From NCBI GenBank assembly GCA_010093705.1, contig MU006091.1:1611038-1675037 (forward strand): a stretch of 64,000 nucleotides of DNA. The letters run 5' to 3'. Shown piece by piece: positions 24,376 through 36,454 of the stretch. The stretch is from Patellaria atrata CBS 101060 (taxonomy: Eukaryota > Ascomycota > Dothideomycetes > Patellariales > Patellariaceae). The notes beneath the pieces are model-generated. The model was not told the origin of the DNA and searched no databases. It saw only the letters and a list, made by a program, of their open reading frames with translations. Position 1 is the stretch's first letter. Each line of letters begins with the position of its first letter. The translations under genes were made by a program, and so were the position numbers.

Positions 24376-24779
24376 TATTTCGCTCTCGAGTCAATTTTTA
24401 TCCGTTTTCGCACCTCCTTTGAGAACGGGATGAGGTTGATATTGACATGACGGTATTACTTCGGGAAATCGCGATGGTCTAAATATGAAAGGGGTAAGGG
24501 TTGAACTTCGAGTAAGAATCCTTTCTATGCATTTTTACATTAGAGCTATAACAGAAGCGTTGGGTAGGAATCTATGAAAATGTTTACGGTGATTTTATGC
24601 CCGTAGACTAACTTCACTCAACCTATTATCCCTTTTTGCTCTATTACCTAACTAATTTCCCCCCCTTAGATCGTAAGTCTAGATATGTACATTTTTCTCA
24701 CCCCTCCGTGTAAATCAAGAAAATGGATATCTAAATGTCACACTCAATCCCATTAAACTATGTTTGCTCCCTGAGCCGT
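24376..24779. other. Intergenic region AOS1-PBN1
   Basis: The gap of 404 bases lies between the AOS1 stop and the PBN1 start on the minus strand. It should hold the AOS1 3' end and the PBN1 promoter. No other feature is seen. Confidence 0.5.
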
Positions 24780-26096
24780 TCATGTAGTACCTTCTACAAT
24801 CGGTACCACCGGGCCTATTCCACTCAGAACCGCAACCCCTGGATTGTCGTGGTCGGCCGGTAATGGTTCGAAAATGGGATGTAGTGGATATACAGGCCCA
24901 ACGCTCATCTCTCCATCAAATAGCAGAAGATTTTGGATTGGTTGTTCCCGCTTACCCAAAACATTAATGATATCTTGAGCCAGCTCTCCCCCGAGAAATG
25001 CAGTTACTGGAGCCAACTCACTATCCAGATTTTGTAGGAAGGAGCGCAGGAAATCAGCACGGAGAGTTTCAGGGGGAAGCTGCAACTCTTTCGTTTTCTC
25101 GGTGGCAGAAGTAGTGAACATCTGGAGGTCTGTCTGGGAATGAGAAGGAGAACGAGCTGTCAAGGATTGGAATTCCCATAGCGCGCGGAAGCAGGGTAGA
25201 AGTGGAGAGACTTGACGTAGCTTGCGGCGCGACTTGAGAATCTCGGGTGGTAAAGATGATGTATTTGCAAGTTGTAATGGAGAGAAGAGTTCTTGTTTTG
25301 TGACCATCTCCACATTCTTTCCATTCTCTTTCTTCGTTTTTGTTCGAATAATTCTGCGCGTGGCACTTTCTGCGATTAGCTGTGTTGGACGATTTGACAG
25401 TTCTCGTTCAATCACAAAGGTGTGATCGATAAGATCCGAGAATATATATCCATAGAACCCGTGTGCACCGGCCGCGTAAAAAGGACGATTAAATACGCGG
25501 CACGCAGCATTGATCATAGTTATGGAGAGGTAATTTGGATCTGTGGAGATAATGATGTCGAATTTGGAGAAGAACGAGGGGTCTTTAGCTAATATAGCGG
25601 TCGAATCGGCCGTGATATTAACACGGGGGTTGAGCTTTCTGAGTTGAGGGGCTGCTGCTTCGGCGCGCTGGGTCTGTTAGAATGATGGAACATATTTATA
25701 CGGCCTGAACTCACATTCTTGTTAATGTCGGCATCGGTGACGAGGAATTGCGAGCATAGGTCGTCCTCTGTCACTAATTCGTGGTCAACAATTGTGAGAG
25801 ACCCAATGCCAGCAAGGACAAGGTTCTTCGCGACCTCATTTGCTAAAGCTCGGATGGAAATGAGTAAAATGTTCGCTGTCCGTATCCTAGACGATCATTA
25901 GTCCGTCATCGCATGTACCAGTGATTCATACTCACTTTTCTTGCGCCTGCACACCCCAAAGGCGAATCTGGCGGTCGTAGAGAGCTATTTCGTCTGGACT
26001 AATTGTTTGCGCCTGCGCTATAGCTCCCACAAGTTCACCAGCCGGATCTTCTGTTGTCAAAGAACCATTCGTGTTCATGGAAGTTTGGTCTGTCAT
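24780..26096 (-). CDS. AOS1: SUMO-activating enzyme subunit Aos1
   Basis: Three exons in transcript order: 25936-26096, 25715-25886, 24780-25667; 406 residues. Aos1 pairs with Uba2 to form the E1 that adenylates SUMO before transfer to Ubc9. Signature segments are ALYDRQIRLWGVQAQEK at about 38-54, then ANILLISIRALANEVAKNLV and LAGIGSLTIVDHELV from the ThiF/E1 fold, NRAEAAAPQLRKLNPRV, and a C-terminal AFLGGELAQDIINVLGKREQP segment close to the end. The catalytic cysteine is on Uba2, so its absence here is normal. The third-exon start is ambiguous between two nearby AGs; 25667 gives the conserved NRAEAA, 25673 would add two residues. The region from about 195 to 300 is variable and charged, as in other fungal Aos1 proteins. 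It is divergent from the unknown gene at 26552. Confidence 0.92.
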
Positions 26097-26551
26097 AATG
26101 TGAATGGTCAATTAAAAGCAGAAAAAATCGAGGGCCTGTATTAAGTGTGGAGGTGTTTGGAGGTGTTTGAATTGTTGAAGAGATATGATGAGATAATTTG
26201 GCGTTTATCGGTACCGATACCGACCTCAGTCCCTGCCCATCACCAACAAGGGCTGCTAAAACAGACTAGACCAGGCGCCAAAAGCTTGTTTGCACGCTGC
26301 AAAGACGAACTTGAATGACAGGTGCGCGGGGTGATCGACTTGCACTCCTAAGGTGTCCCCTACTCCCCTTTCACCCTCATACAGTTCAGAATTTCAGACT
26401 TTCAATCTGCACCTCACAAGCTCACATCTATCTGACTTCCTGGATTCCGTCTTTATTCCTATCTCTCAATCCTCAAAGTGCTGCTCGGATTCTCAGACTG
26501 CCTTCGATGATGACACCGTCATAGGTAGTCGCTCAGCCCGTTGTGAAACCG
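26097..26551. promoter_or_regulatory. Divergent promoter region AOS1 / conserved unknown gene
   Basis: This 455-base gap separates two start codons pointing away from each other. It carries a perfect 12-base palindrome, atcggtaccgat, at 26207-26218, about 110 bases from the AOS1 ATG. No named factor is assigned to it. Confidence 0.45.
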
Positions 26552-28362
26552 ATGACGAGACCTATTCCTTTGTCTGCAATGTCCGGTACATTCGATTACC
26601 CACCAGCTTCATCATCTAGCGGTGAAGGGTTTTCCGCTCAGCTTCAACGCATCCGGGAGGCACTACAACGCGAGAGGGGACAAGAACGAGCAGAACGTGA
26701 CGCAGCCGCAACCGAGAGACAATCACAGGCTCAAATGTCTTCGTCTGGACGTACGAGACGCTCACAGTTCTCCAGAGGGCGAATAATGAGCCCTCCTTTT
26801 ATCAATGATAGTCGAAATACTCGACGTCCAGCGGATGAGTCCGCTGTTCCGCCTCTTCCTCGGCCCACATACAATAGTGACCGGCAGGGTTCAACACCTT
26901 GGTCTGAACGATATCGAAGCAGCCGACGTCGAACGCGTGATCAGCAGGAGTTTGACGATACAATAGCTGACCTAGCGGCCATGGACGCTGCAATCCCTGC
27001 GGTTCCTCCTTGGCCGGAATCTCTGAGCGGACCCCTTCCGACTGCATTTGATCAACAGTTTCAGCACTACAATAGGCAGAGGGCAAAGAGGAGGAAACTT
27101 AATTACGACGATAACCGATATGGATTCCAAGGATTTCAATATGGTTATTTTGGTCAGGTTGTCCCGGGCCGCTTGAAAATGGAGATCGTCAGTTGCGATG
27201 GCGGAGAATACTCAGAACAGTCCTCACGTACTTCGTCTCTAACGTTCAGTCCTGAGAATATTTTGGTCAACAACAAAAGCGTTTATTGCACTACGAGTTC
27301 ACGTTGTAACATAATACTACGACATCAGGGGGAGACGACCTTCAGCTTAGACAGGCTGGTTATCAAGGCACCAGATAAAGGGTTCACCGCTCCGTGAGAT
27401 TAGAGTTTTAAGTTTTTCAGGGGTTGACGCTAACAATCATATAGTGTTCAAGAGGGTATGATTTTCGTCTCCATGAAGTCCGAAAATCTCCTCAGTCGAA
27501 CAGCTCATTATCAGATTGAGTATCCACCTCCTTCTACCGGATCTTCCCCATCATCATCCACATCCTCTAGGGATAACGAACGATTGACCATCCTTGAAAG
27601 TCTCAACGATCCTATTATTCAGGAGGGCTGGCGTCGCCACCGCGAAGGACGGAACCAGGAAAATGCCGATAACTTTATTCGCCAACGCCGTCGAGCAGCT
27701 CTTCTCGGTCTCCTTCGTTCTCGTAATACACAGAGGACTCTCAATCAGGATGAGAATGGTACGAACCCTTGTGAAGATGAGCGGGGTGAAGACTCTGGTT
27801 TACCACCTCCTGAAGCGGGTATTCCACGCCCACCACCATTTAGAGTGACTACACAAAGTGATGCAGATGAAAGCGATGAAGAACATACTAGTGCTGCGGT
27901 TCTCGTAGATCGTTACAGTCGTGAAGCTAGATTTTTCACAGACACATCGGAAGACTCCGATGAGCTAAGTCCGAGGAGGATTTTCCGTGAAGCAAGGAAC
28001 GATTATCGCGCCGCAAGTGGAACAAATTATCTTAGGGCAGCTCGCCGAGTTGAACCGGCCCGTATTGATACGAATGAAGCTACTACGCAAGATGGAGATT
28101 CGGATATTCTTCCATATCACGCCCGCTTCTTCATCGAGAAGCACAAGAGTAAAATTACAGTCAAGTTTGAACCCCCTGTGTGAGTACTCTTAGTCTATTC
28201 GTGCTACATTGAGGATGATTATTCTAATAGTCTGTAAGGTCGGGGAAGTTCGTGTTACTTAAACTCTGGAGTCCCCTTCATAATGGGAACATCGACATTC
28301 AAAGTGTTGCAACATATGGTTATGCGGGGCCAAGGTACTTCCCAGCCTGTGAGCTTCGCTAA
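26552..28362 (+). CDS. Conserved fungal protein of unknown function, split beta-sandwich-like ends
   Basis: Three exons: 26552-27393, 27445-28179, 28239-28362; 566 residues. I do not recognise a named family. The N-terminal about 200 residues are disordered and charged. An ordered block follows (about 205-320): FGQVVPGRLKMEIVSCDGG, ENILVNNKSVYCTTSSRCNI, LRHQGETTFSLDRLVIKAP, PVQEGMIFVSM. A 200-residue acidic and Arg-rich insert comes next. A short ordered end (about 500-566) contains ARFFIEKHKSKITVKFEPPV, KFVLLKLWSP, NIDIQSVATYGYAGPRYFPA. Alternating hydrophobic patterning suggests one beta-sandwich split by a disordered insert; the NIDIQSV phrase faintly recalls DOC/galactose-binding folds, which is inference. 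A second in-frame ATG at 26579 could be the true start. Both introns join conserved-looking sequence in frame. Confidence 0.75.
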
Positions 28363-29313
28363 ATCCCCCTTCTTTTGGTTGTACATACAATACATTAATA
28401 GTGTCATTTCAAAATGAGTGTTACTGGTCAAGCGAATAGAGCATCAAGCATACGGGATGAATGATAAGGAAAACGTAATGAACAGCTAGTTGGATTAGAG
28501 CATTATAATCCCCCTTCAAATGATAGTGAACATAAGTGCCAAGACCTACTACCATTGCGACCCTCCTCTCCTAGTACATTTTATTCTAGATAAAAACATG
28601 CGCGTTCTTCGCATTGTATGTGCACTCTTTAATCTCTTTGCGATTGTTTCCAACGTAGTAATGCCATATGAGAGACAACCAACCTTTCCGCAAAAATGAT
28701 ACAAGGGGAAAAGGATAATTTACTACCCGATTAGGCTTAGCTCAGGGACGTGGTCTACACATATGGTAATCATTGTCATGATTCTTAAAATGTAATAATT
28801 CTTCAGTTCTCAAATTCTACACCACGCGATACCGGTTTGTACTTAGATAGCCGTGCGGAAATGAAATGCATAATCGATCAGCTCGGTTCGGATAGGGGTA
28901 AGGTCAGGTAGGACTGCCGTCTGCCGAACTGTGAATGTATTAGTGAGCTATTAGTGAGCGATGATGCGATCTGTCGACTCAGGTGATTGATAATCGACGG
29001 TATGCAAAGTGTTACCTTGTTAGAATTGCGTAACGTAACGTAGGTTCATGTATGCATGCGGGGTATCTGTACATACAAGTCTAAGTTGGATTTACACTTC
29101 GAGTCAATTTGATAGGTATCAAGCTCGATCAGTGTATTGTATGCGTCACATCTCTCTGGTTGATTTTTATCAAACCTATTCCATCCTCAGAAAGAAGCAC
29201 ATTCTGAGTTTCGACTGTGTAATGACTGGACTGGTTTAATTCTCCACTCACACGGTTTCATCCACCATAGTACGCAGATAGTCGCATAACTAGACAGATA
29301 TCCAGCATTTTCA
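28363..29313. other. Intergenic region
   Basis: This AT-rich stretch of 951 bases lies between two plus-strand genes. It should hold the 3' end of the unknown gene and the promoter of the glutathione transferase. No open frame with support was found. Confidence 0.5.
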
Positions 29314-30554
29314 ATGGCCGAAGAAAATGTATGTCCATAATTCCGTCTACGGCAACCCCACGAGTCTGCTAACCTTCCCTAACAGCCAAAAAAGGATCTC
29401 TTCAACAACGCTGACTCAGATGGCCGTTTCAATCGTAAACCATCTACCTTCCGCTCTTGGGTCGTGCCATCCTCCTCCCTCAATTCCGACTCCGCCTCTA
29501 ACACTAATGGGACCTCCCCAATCCAAAGCTTTCCCGCCGCAAAAGGCCGCTATGTACTCTACATTCACCTCGTCTGTCCTTGGGCCCATCGCACACTCAT
29601 CACGCACCGCCTTAAAGGGTTGCAGGATGTCATTAGGGTGATTGAACTTGATGATATGGATAGGGAGTTCGGTTGGTGCTGGAATGGAAAGGGAAAACAT
29701 GGCTGGACGGAGGATCCAATTTATGGGGGTACGAAGTATTTGAGAGGGTTGTATGATAGAGCTGTGCAGAACAGTGGAGAGCGGAAATTTGAGGGGAGGG
29801 TTACAGTTCCGGTGCTTTGGGATTTGGAGGAAGGTATGTATTAATTTACACCCAAAGGAAAAGGGTCTATGCGTCAAAAGTTCTGACATACAAATTGTAG
29901 GGACCATCGTGAACAACGAATCGGGCGAAATCATCCGCATGTTATACTCGGCTTTCGACGAATTCCTACCTGAAGGACAACGAGAGGTTTCCAAAGGTGG
30001 TAAAGGTCTTCTCCCTGACCATCTCAAAGAAAGAATCAACAGTATGAACGAGTGGGTATACCATGAAATCAATAACGGGGTCTACAAGTGTGGCTTCGCG
30101 GCCGCGCAGGAAGCCTACGATGAGAATATCTACAAGCTCTTCGACGCCCTCGACAGGGTGGAGGCATGGCTGGGCCAACAGGGCAAGGGACCGTATCTCT
30201 TTGGGGAGGACATAACGGAGGCGGATATTAGGTTGTTCCCTACGCTTATCAGGTTCGATGTCGCGTATTTTACAATCTTTAAGTGTAATTTGAAGATGAT
30301 CAGGTATGAGTATCCACGGATACATCAGTGGTTGAGGAATCTGTATTGGGACGAGCGCGGGAAGACGAAGGGCGCATTTAGGGAGACGGTGGCCTTTGAT
30401 GCGGTAAGTTTTCTATATTCTCGCGGTGATTATGCGGTATCTTTGTTCGTAGAATGATGCTAAGAAGGCCCGATAGTACAAGTATGGGTACTCCCAGGCA
30501 ACGAAGCAGAAGGTCGTCCCAGCGGGCCCTAGGCCGAATATTCTCCCATTGTAA
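29314..30554 (+). CDS. ECM4: Omega-class glutathione transferase / glutathionyl-hydroquinone reductase-like
   Basis: Four exons: 29314-29328, 29386-29833, 29901-30403, 30477-30554; 347 residues. The family reduces glutathionyl-hydroquinones and related thioethers with glutathione. The thioredoxin-fold active site is HLVCPWAHRT with catalytic Cys69, the omega/ECM4 arrangement. TVPVLWDLEEGTIVNNES is the GSH-binding strand with the conserved Val-Pro. The helical domain includes EWVYHEINNGVYKCGFAAAQ, PYLFGEDITEADIRLFPTLI and RFDVAYFTIFKCN. The end KVVPAGPRPNILPL is the family tail (GP..P). The first exon is only five codons, chosen because it gives an ATG followed by GTATGT and joins PKKDLFNNADSDGRF in frame. 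The last intron (73 bases) skips a nearer AG to keep the conserved tail. Ecm4 is the nearest yeast name; exact orthology was not tested. Confidence 0.92.
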
Positions 30555-31388
30555 AGGTGTGAGTATGACAAGGATACAAGGAAGGATTAGAGGAGTCGAG
30601 CTGAAAATCAAGTGGGCGGTACATTGCAAAGTATGGAGGTTCGGTGAGGCTGTCACTTTGTTGCTTGGTGTTTCCATTTGCCCCACTGAGGTTTAGGTTG
30701 GTGGCTGTCTCCGTAACCCCCTAAACTTCAATCAGTTTAGCAGAAGACACTTAGGGATAGTGTGGGGTCCCCTTGGATGCTCCAGCCTCACTTTGATGGT
30801 TTGAACCAGTTAGAAAGCAGTATTTCTGGTATTTCTGGTATTTCTGGTATGGTAAGGTATTTCTAGCTGCCTTACAAGTATAAGCCCGTGCTTCTCTCCA
30901 CTTCCTTGTCCATACTCCATAGAAACGTGGGAGCCTGTTCGCCAGTTGTGTGCTCATCGAAACTGCTCACGATATATCTGACTATTTGAACCTCCCTTTC
31001 TGCCTGCTCAACTCTCCCACTGTAACATATACCCCGCCCACTTCCTCCTTTATGATTAATGAATACACTTCTCGTTGTTGTCGCTGAATTGTGCTCTTCT
31101 TTGCTGTCAGTGTCATAGCTTCACACCGCATTCTAGTTCTATACCCATACGATAAGCCGCCCTTTTCCTCAACACGCACCACAGTGACCACCTGCAAGCC
31201 TCTCCCCGACTGTACCTCCAAACTTACAATATTCACCATTTGACTTTTAGATCACGAGATACCTACTTCACTTACCACTCCATTCATCCTCGTCGCTGTT
31301 TGTGTAAGCTTCCCTGAGCTAGTTCTTGCACGGTCTGGTGCCCCCCAAAGTCTTCACAACTTCAAACGCACGTCTTGGAAGCTGCACG
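30555..31388. other. Intergenic region with a small minisatellite
   Basis: This stretch of 834 bases lies between two plus-strand genes. It contains a 9-base tandem repeat at 30821-30850, and its last 300 bases are CT-rich as in a fungal 5' leader. No gene is supported. Confidence 0.5.
30821..30850. repeat. 9-base minisatellite (tatttctgg), about 3.3 copies
   Basis: Three exact copies plus a partial copy of tatttctgg stand in tandem. It is a short local repeat with no visible role. Confidence 0.85.
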
Positions 31389-34300
31389 ATGAGTGTGACT
31401 ACTAGTTCTGCCAACATAGATCCTCCGCCTCTACTCTTCGGCCAACGTTCGCCTTCGCCCCCATCTTTCTCTCCACAACAACTCTCTCCGACACATTCGC
31501 TTCAACCACAAAGCCCGCAGCACAGCCCTCTACCGCAACCTCAAAACATCGATAGAAATACACCTACTACTTTAAGCCCTCAGGGTCAAGATCACGACCG
31601 AGAAGACGCCGCGATGGATAACATCGATCCGTTGCTTAATGGGCATGTGATTCAACCCGCGCAACAAGTTAACGCTCAAGTGGACGACGATCATACAACG
31701 AATCCCGTTGTACCAGAAGATTTGATGGATGTCTCCCCAGAGAGCACACAGGCGCATGCCGGTTCTGACGAATCATCACAACCAGCCGCCTCGACAAATG
31801 GAACACAAAATGCGCAATCAGAAATAACAGGCGAAGAACCTCAAACTGTCGATGCAGAAATTACACCTCCCACACAACCCTTCATCAATGCAAACGTCGT
31901 ACGCATAAACTCGAATGGCAGCTCTATCGATTCTGGTGGGGACATGGCAACTAATGAACCCCCGATTGGATCCGGTGATCCCATACCTGTACCACCCACA
32001 CCAGCAGTAGTAGAGTCGGAAAGCTCGCAGGAGGAGCCAGAGGATGACGATAACGGCTGGCAACCCCTTGATGAAGACAATTCAGCTCCTGACGAGGATG
32101 AACTAAAGGAGATTGAAGCATCAGAAGAGCACAGCGCCCATGAACGTAAGTGATTATTGATAACCCTTAAGGCTCCGAGCTAACTGAATATGATAGATGA
32201 GTACTGGGAAAGTAAGACGTTTCTCGACCTAGAAGAACCTGAATATCGTGCTGGAATCACTGGACGTCTGGACTGGCTCGTAAATAATTACAACGGGACT
32301 AAAGAAAATCCCAACAAGGATGCTCTAATGAGATCACCGACAATGAGGATTGGCGACTACGAAATCCGTATGAAGTTTTTCCCCAAAGGAAACGACACTG
32401 ATTTCATGAGTGTATATGTTGAATGTCCTACTGTTCAGCCGCCCCCGCCACCCCCACCTCCTCAGACAATTGAGGGGCCAGCTCCAGAGGGTGTTTCCGA
32501 GTCAGAATGGAAGAAAGACGATGCGGAGATGTCAGGCACCCAGCAAGATGAAGAAGGATCCCAGTCAGAACCTGAGTACGAGACCCAATTCACACCTCTG
32601 CCGCTACTTGACGGAAAGACAGTGGTCAAGCGCAAGAGTTTCGCTGCGCAAGTCTCTGTACTTTGCTACAATCCGGAAGAACCGCGTGTAAATGTCTTCA
32701 GAACCGCTCTGCATCGTTTCTGTCCCGAATCTCCAGATTGGGGCTGGACTAGGTACCATGGACCCCTGTATGATATCCGTGTCCGACATCGCGGAAGTCG
32801 ACAGGCCTTGCTACGCAATGATAAACTCGCTTTCAGGTGTTACATCCGTTTGATCGAAGACGATACTGAATGTCTAGGAGAGCATAGTAATAACGAGAAT
32901 CCATGGAACAGTCTTAGAATGACTGGATTGCAAGGTCTCTCAACTTCAGAAAACTCCATCGCTCCCGGCGGAAACCTGATTTCTGCAATATCGGCGTGGA
33001 TGCTTTTTAAGCCCTTCCGGGAGTTTCTCTATCAATGTAAATCACCAGACCCTATCAAGGAGCCCAAAGCGCCACCAGCGCCTATCCTAGCTGCTTTGCA
33101 GAAAATCCTCTATATGTTGAGAACACCCTCGTTATCTGGGACTATTGGGCTAGAGGATCTAACAGGAGCGTTCGAATATTATGGTATCAATGAAAAGATA
33201 GAAAAAATGGATGTCGTGGAAATCTGGGACCTACTGCGCACAAAACTGGACCAGGAAACTGTAGGCACCGATTTTGAGGGATATCTCGATGATATGTTCC
33301 GCACGCCCATCAACAGTAACGATAACTACCCGAAGTTTCGAGTTCCCGTTCGAGGTTCTGGAAGCGTTCAGGATGCGATGGATAAAGCGCAGGCGTCCGC
33401 AACACTCGACCACTCTCCGCCCCAGCTTCTCACCGTCGAACTTCTGCGCCAAGAGTTTGATGAGAAGGCTCGCTCGTTCAAGAAGCTTGCGAATAGGATC
33501 ATGTTGAACGAGGTAGTCAAATTTGATGGGATTGTGTACTATCTTTACGGTCAAATCGTACATAGAGAGAACCTCCAATCTAGTCTATATCACTCAGTTC
33601 TTCGTCCAGATCGATATGATGGGAAGTGGTATCAATACTCAGATGGCAAAGACGAGAACCGAGTTACATGTTTGCCCAAACGTCTGGCTACCGAAGCACT
33701 GGAAGGCAGTGAGAACGGCAATGAAACAGACGCGGTTACTTACATCCTCTTATATGTCCGGCATGATGTTGAGAAGCAGTGCCACGAACCTGAGACTGAG
33801 CCCACCTGGGATGTACCGCAATGGATCGTTGATGAGGTATATAAAATGCGCAATCCCATTCCCCCTCCATTCATACCCGATCCACTTGGTATCTCGGCTT
33901 GGAACGCATCAGCAAAGGCAAAGGAAGGCGGTTCACTGAAGGAGACTAGGATGATTGAGTTTGAAGTCTTTGACTCTAGGGCGTTCCTCGATCACGAAGG
34001 TCCCGGTATCGTGAATGTCTTCCATCCTTCATGGGAGTCTGGTGGCTCTGACATCGGCTGGCGATTCAACTATTCACCGAAGCACCTTTACAAAGTTTCA
34101 GTTAATGCAAATTCAACCGCAGAAGACTTTAGAGTGGCTTTAGCCTCCGTGATTAAAGAGGTTGAAGATCCCCGACAGTGCAGATTTTGGTCAATCGACA
34201 CCCGTTCGGGCTCTGAGTCTCGACCAAACCTGATTTCCAGTACTTCCATAGAGCTTTTCCACCAAGAGATCCTTCACAAACATGGGAAGTTTGTCATCAA

Positions 34301-35717
34301 GGATTTGCAAGAGAAGTCACCAGAATGCAGGATTTGGGTTCACATCGTGCCTTTGGCTGATTTACCACCACCCCCTCCGGCCCCAGAGGAGATACCGGTA
34401 CCATCCCCACTTCAAGCTTCTTTAGATGCTCCGACCAATGAGCCCATGATTACAGATGCTCCTCAGCAGGATGCTACGCCCGAAGTCGAAGTACCTGCGA
34501 CTGGGCAGGCGGCTCAATCGAATGAGAACCAGTCAAATGCCGAGGTTCAAGTTGTTCAAGAAGTAGCAGTTATCGAAGAGGCTACTGTGCCCAACGAAGA
34601 CACGGTAATGAGCGAAGATGGTAATGTTCCAGAAATCACGGAAAATGCTCCCGGGAGTGTTACAGAAGCTCAATCGAGCCAGCAGCAGGAAGATGCAGTC
34701 ATGGCTGAAGTTCCAGCCAATACGGACTCTACGACCGCTCCAGGAGTTGAAATCATCACAGTCCCTGCCCCAGTGTTGCCATATGTCCCTTCGATGTTTC
34801 CACTTAATCCGCCCGGAATGCGCCTTGGAGCACCTCCCCCAGATATCGACATGGGCGAGGCGATGCCTCCCCCGCCTCCCCCGCCTCCAGATGAGATATA
34901 TATCTTCCTCAAGTGGTATAACGCTGAGTCTGAATCACTCGTATCCCGCGGTTCGTTCTTTGTTAAGAAGAGTGACAAGATTGGTCCCACCATCCTTAAA
35001 CTACTCCATCTCCCCAGTGGTACCCCCCTCGATGTTTTTGAGGAAGAGGAAATCTCCACCGCCAATCCCATCTCCCGCCGTCGTACCTTCGCACAAGAAA
35101 ACGTAGACAGTACGGCTATCATCATCGCGACCTCCCCCATCACGGATGAAACGAAAGCCGCAATCTTGGCTCGTGCCAAACCCCCTGACCCAATTACCTA
35201 TCTCAAGAGGGAGTCCGCGTTCCGCAACTTCCCACACCAGTTCCGAGGCGAGCTGGAGTTGGCTTACTTCAGCTCCGAGTACCACATCGGAGCCTTCGTC
35301 AATCGCCTTCCCCACGGGGAAGGCACCCACATCTACTTCTCCGGTGATAAGTACGTCGGCAACTTCGTCCAAGGGACTCGCGCCGGCAACGGCGTCATGA
35401 CGTACGCCTCCGGGGATGTGTACGAGGGAGACTGGGCCGACGGTCTCCAGCACGGCCAAGGCTCGTACACGGACGCGGAGACGGGGAACAAGTACGTCGG
35501 CGGCTGGAAGCAGGGGAAGAGGTTCGGTGAGGGGGTCACCCACTGGAAGGTGGCCCAGGAGACGGAGCGCCTCTGCCGCATCTGCTACGACGACGTGGCG
35601 GACGCGGCCTTCTACGATTGCGGCCACGTCGTCGCCTGCCTCGGCTGCGCTCGCCGCGTCGAGAGCTGTCCCATTTGCCGCAAGCGCGTCCTCGCGGCCA
35701 TTAAGTTGTTCTTCTGA
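31389..35717 (+). CDS. MATH domain, MORN repeat and C-terminal RING protein
   Basis: Two exons, 31389-32145 and 32197-35717; 1,425 residues. The N-terminal 250 residues are disordered, Pro/Gln-rich then acidic. A MATH (TRAF-like) region follows at about 254-345, with IGDYEIRMKFFPKGNDTDF and MSVYVECP, after which comes a related segment with WTRYHGPLYDIRV and DKLAFRCYIRLIEDDT. The long middle (about 430-830) resembles fungal 'MATH and UCH' proteins, but I see no deubiquitinase Cys/His motifs. Proline runs occur at about 350 and 1150. The end carries MORN repeats (EYHIGAFVNRLPHGEGTHIY, DKYVGNFVQGTRAGNGVMTY, DVYEGDWADGLQHGQGSYTD, NKYVGGWKQGKRFGEGV), then a C3HC4 RING: CRIC, CGH, CLGC, CPIC. A substrate-binding module joined to an E3-like RING suggests a ubiquitin ligase; that is inference. 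The last about 500 bases are markedly more GC-rich than the rest. Confidence 0.88.
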
Positions 35718-36454
35718 GTTAGCGGTATGTAGAGAGGGATTAAAGGCCGGTGTTTTTGGCGTATGGGATTTTAATAACGATTCTCATGATGATAATAGGG
35801 GAGTTATTTGGGGGTAATATGCCCCTCAGCTTTTGTCTAGATAGCCTATGATGGGAAACTCATGTGTAGATTGCTTCATATTTCTCCTTTGCTCTTGTGT
35901 TTGATTGTGAAGATTTGTGTGTATGACGACTGCTCTGCAGTCCCATGTTCGGTATAGGTAATGTTCGCTTTGGGGTTGTTGTATAGGTCCTCTCGGAAGG
36001 GTGTTTGCGGTATCAGTTGGGAGATAGGGGATTATACGGATCACAAAGGGCTGTATTCACGCCTGTATAATAGTTATGTTCAAGATTTGCTAGCTCAGAC
36101 GGAACCCTTGGGAGGATGGGCAAGGTAGGCGTTTAGTGAGCTAATAGTGGACCAGCGGAGAGTCTGGATCGCGGTAGAGGGGGACTTAGGAACGATGGGA
36201 TAGAGTTACGTGACGTAGACGGGAAAGGTCATAGTGGTATTCATAGGGAGAGAGCGGCATTGAGTTCGGATACGAGAACGAACATTTGAATAGTTTCAGA
36301 ATTCTAAAGTGTTGAGAGGTTCAATTTTCATTATATTGAGTACAGTATAAGGTGTAAATATACCTTACGGTAAAATAGCAGTTCCGATGGTTATTCGATA
36401 AGTATTCCATTCCCCCAGACCACTAACTCAGACGTTCGAACCGGGATTCCGCAT
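35718..36454. other. Intergenic region between convergent genes
   Basis: This 737-base region lies between the ends of two convergent genes. It should hold the 3' end of the MATH-MORN-RING gene and that of the HET gene. No other feature is seen. Confidence 0.5.
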
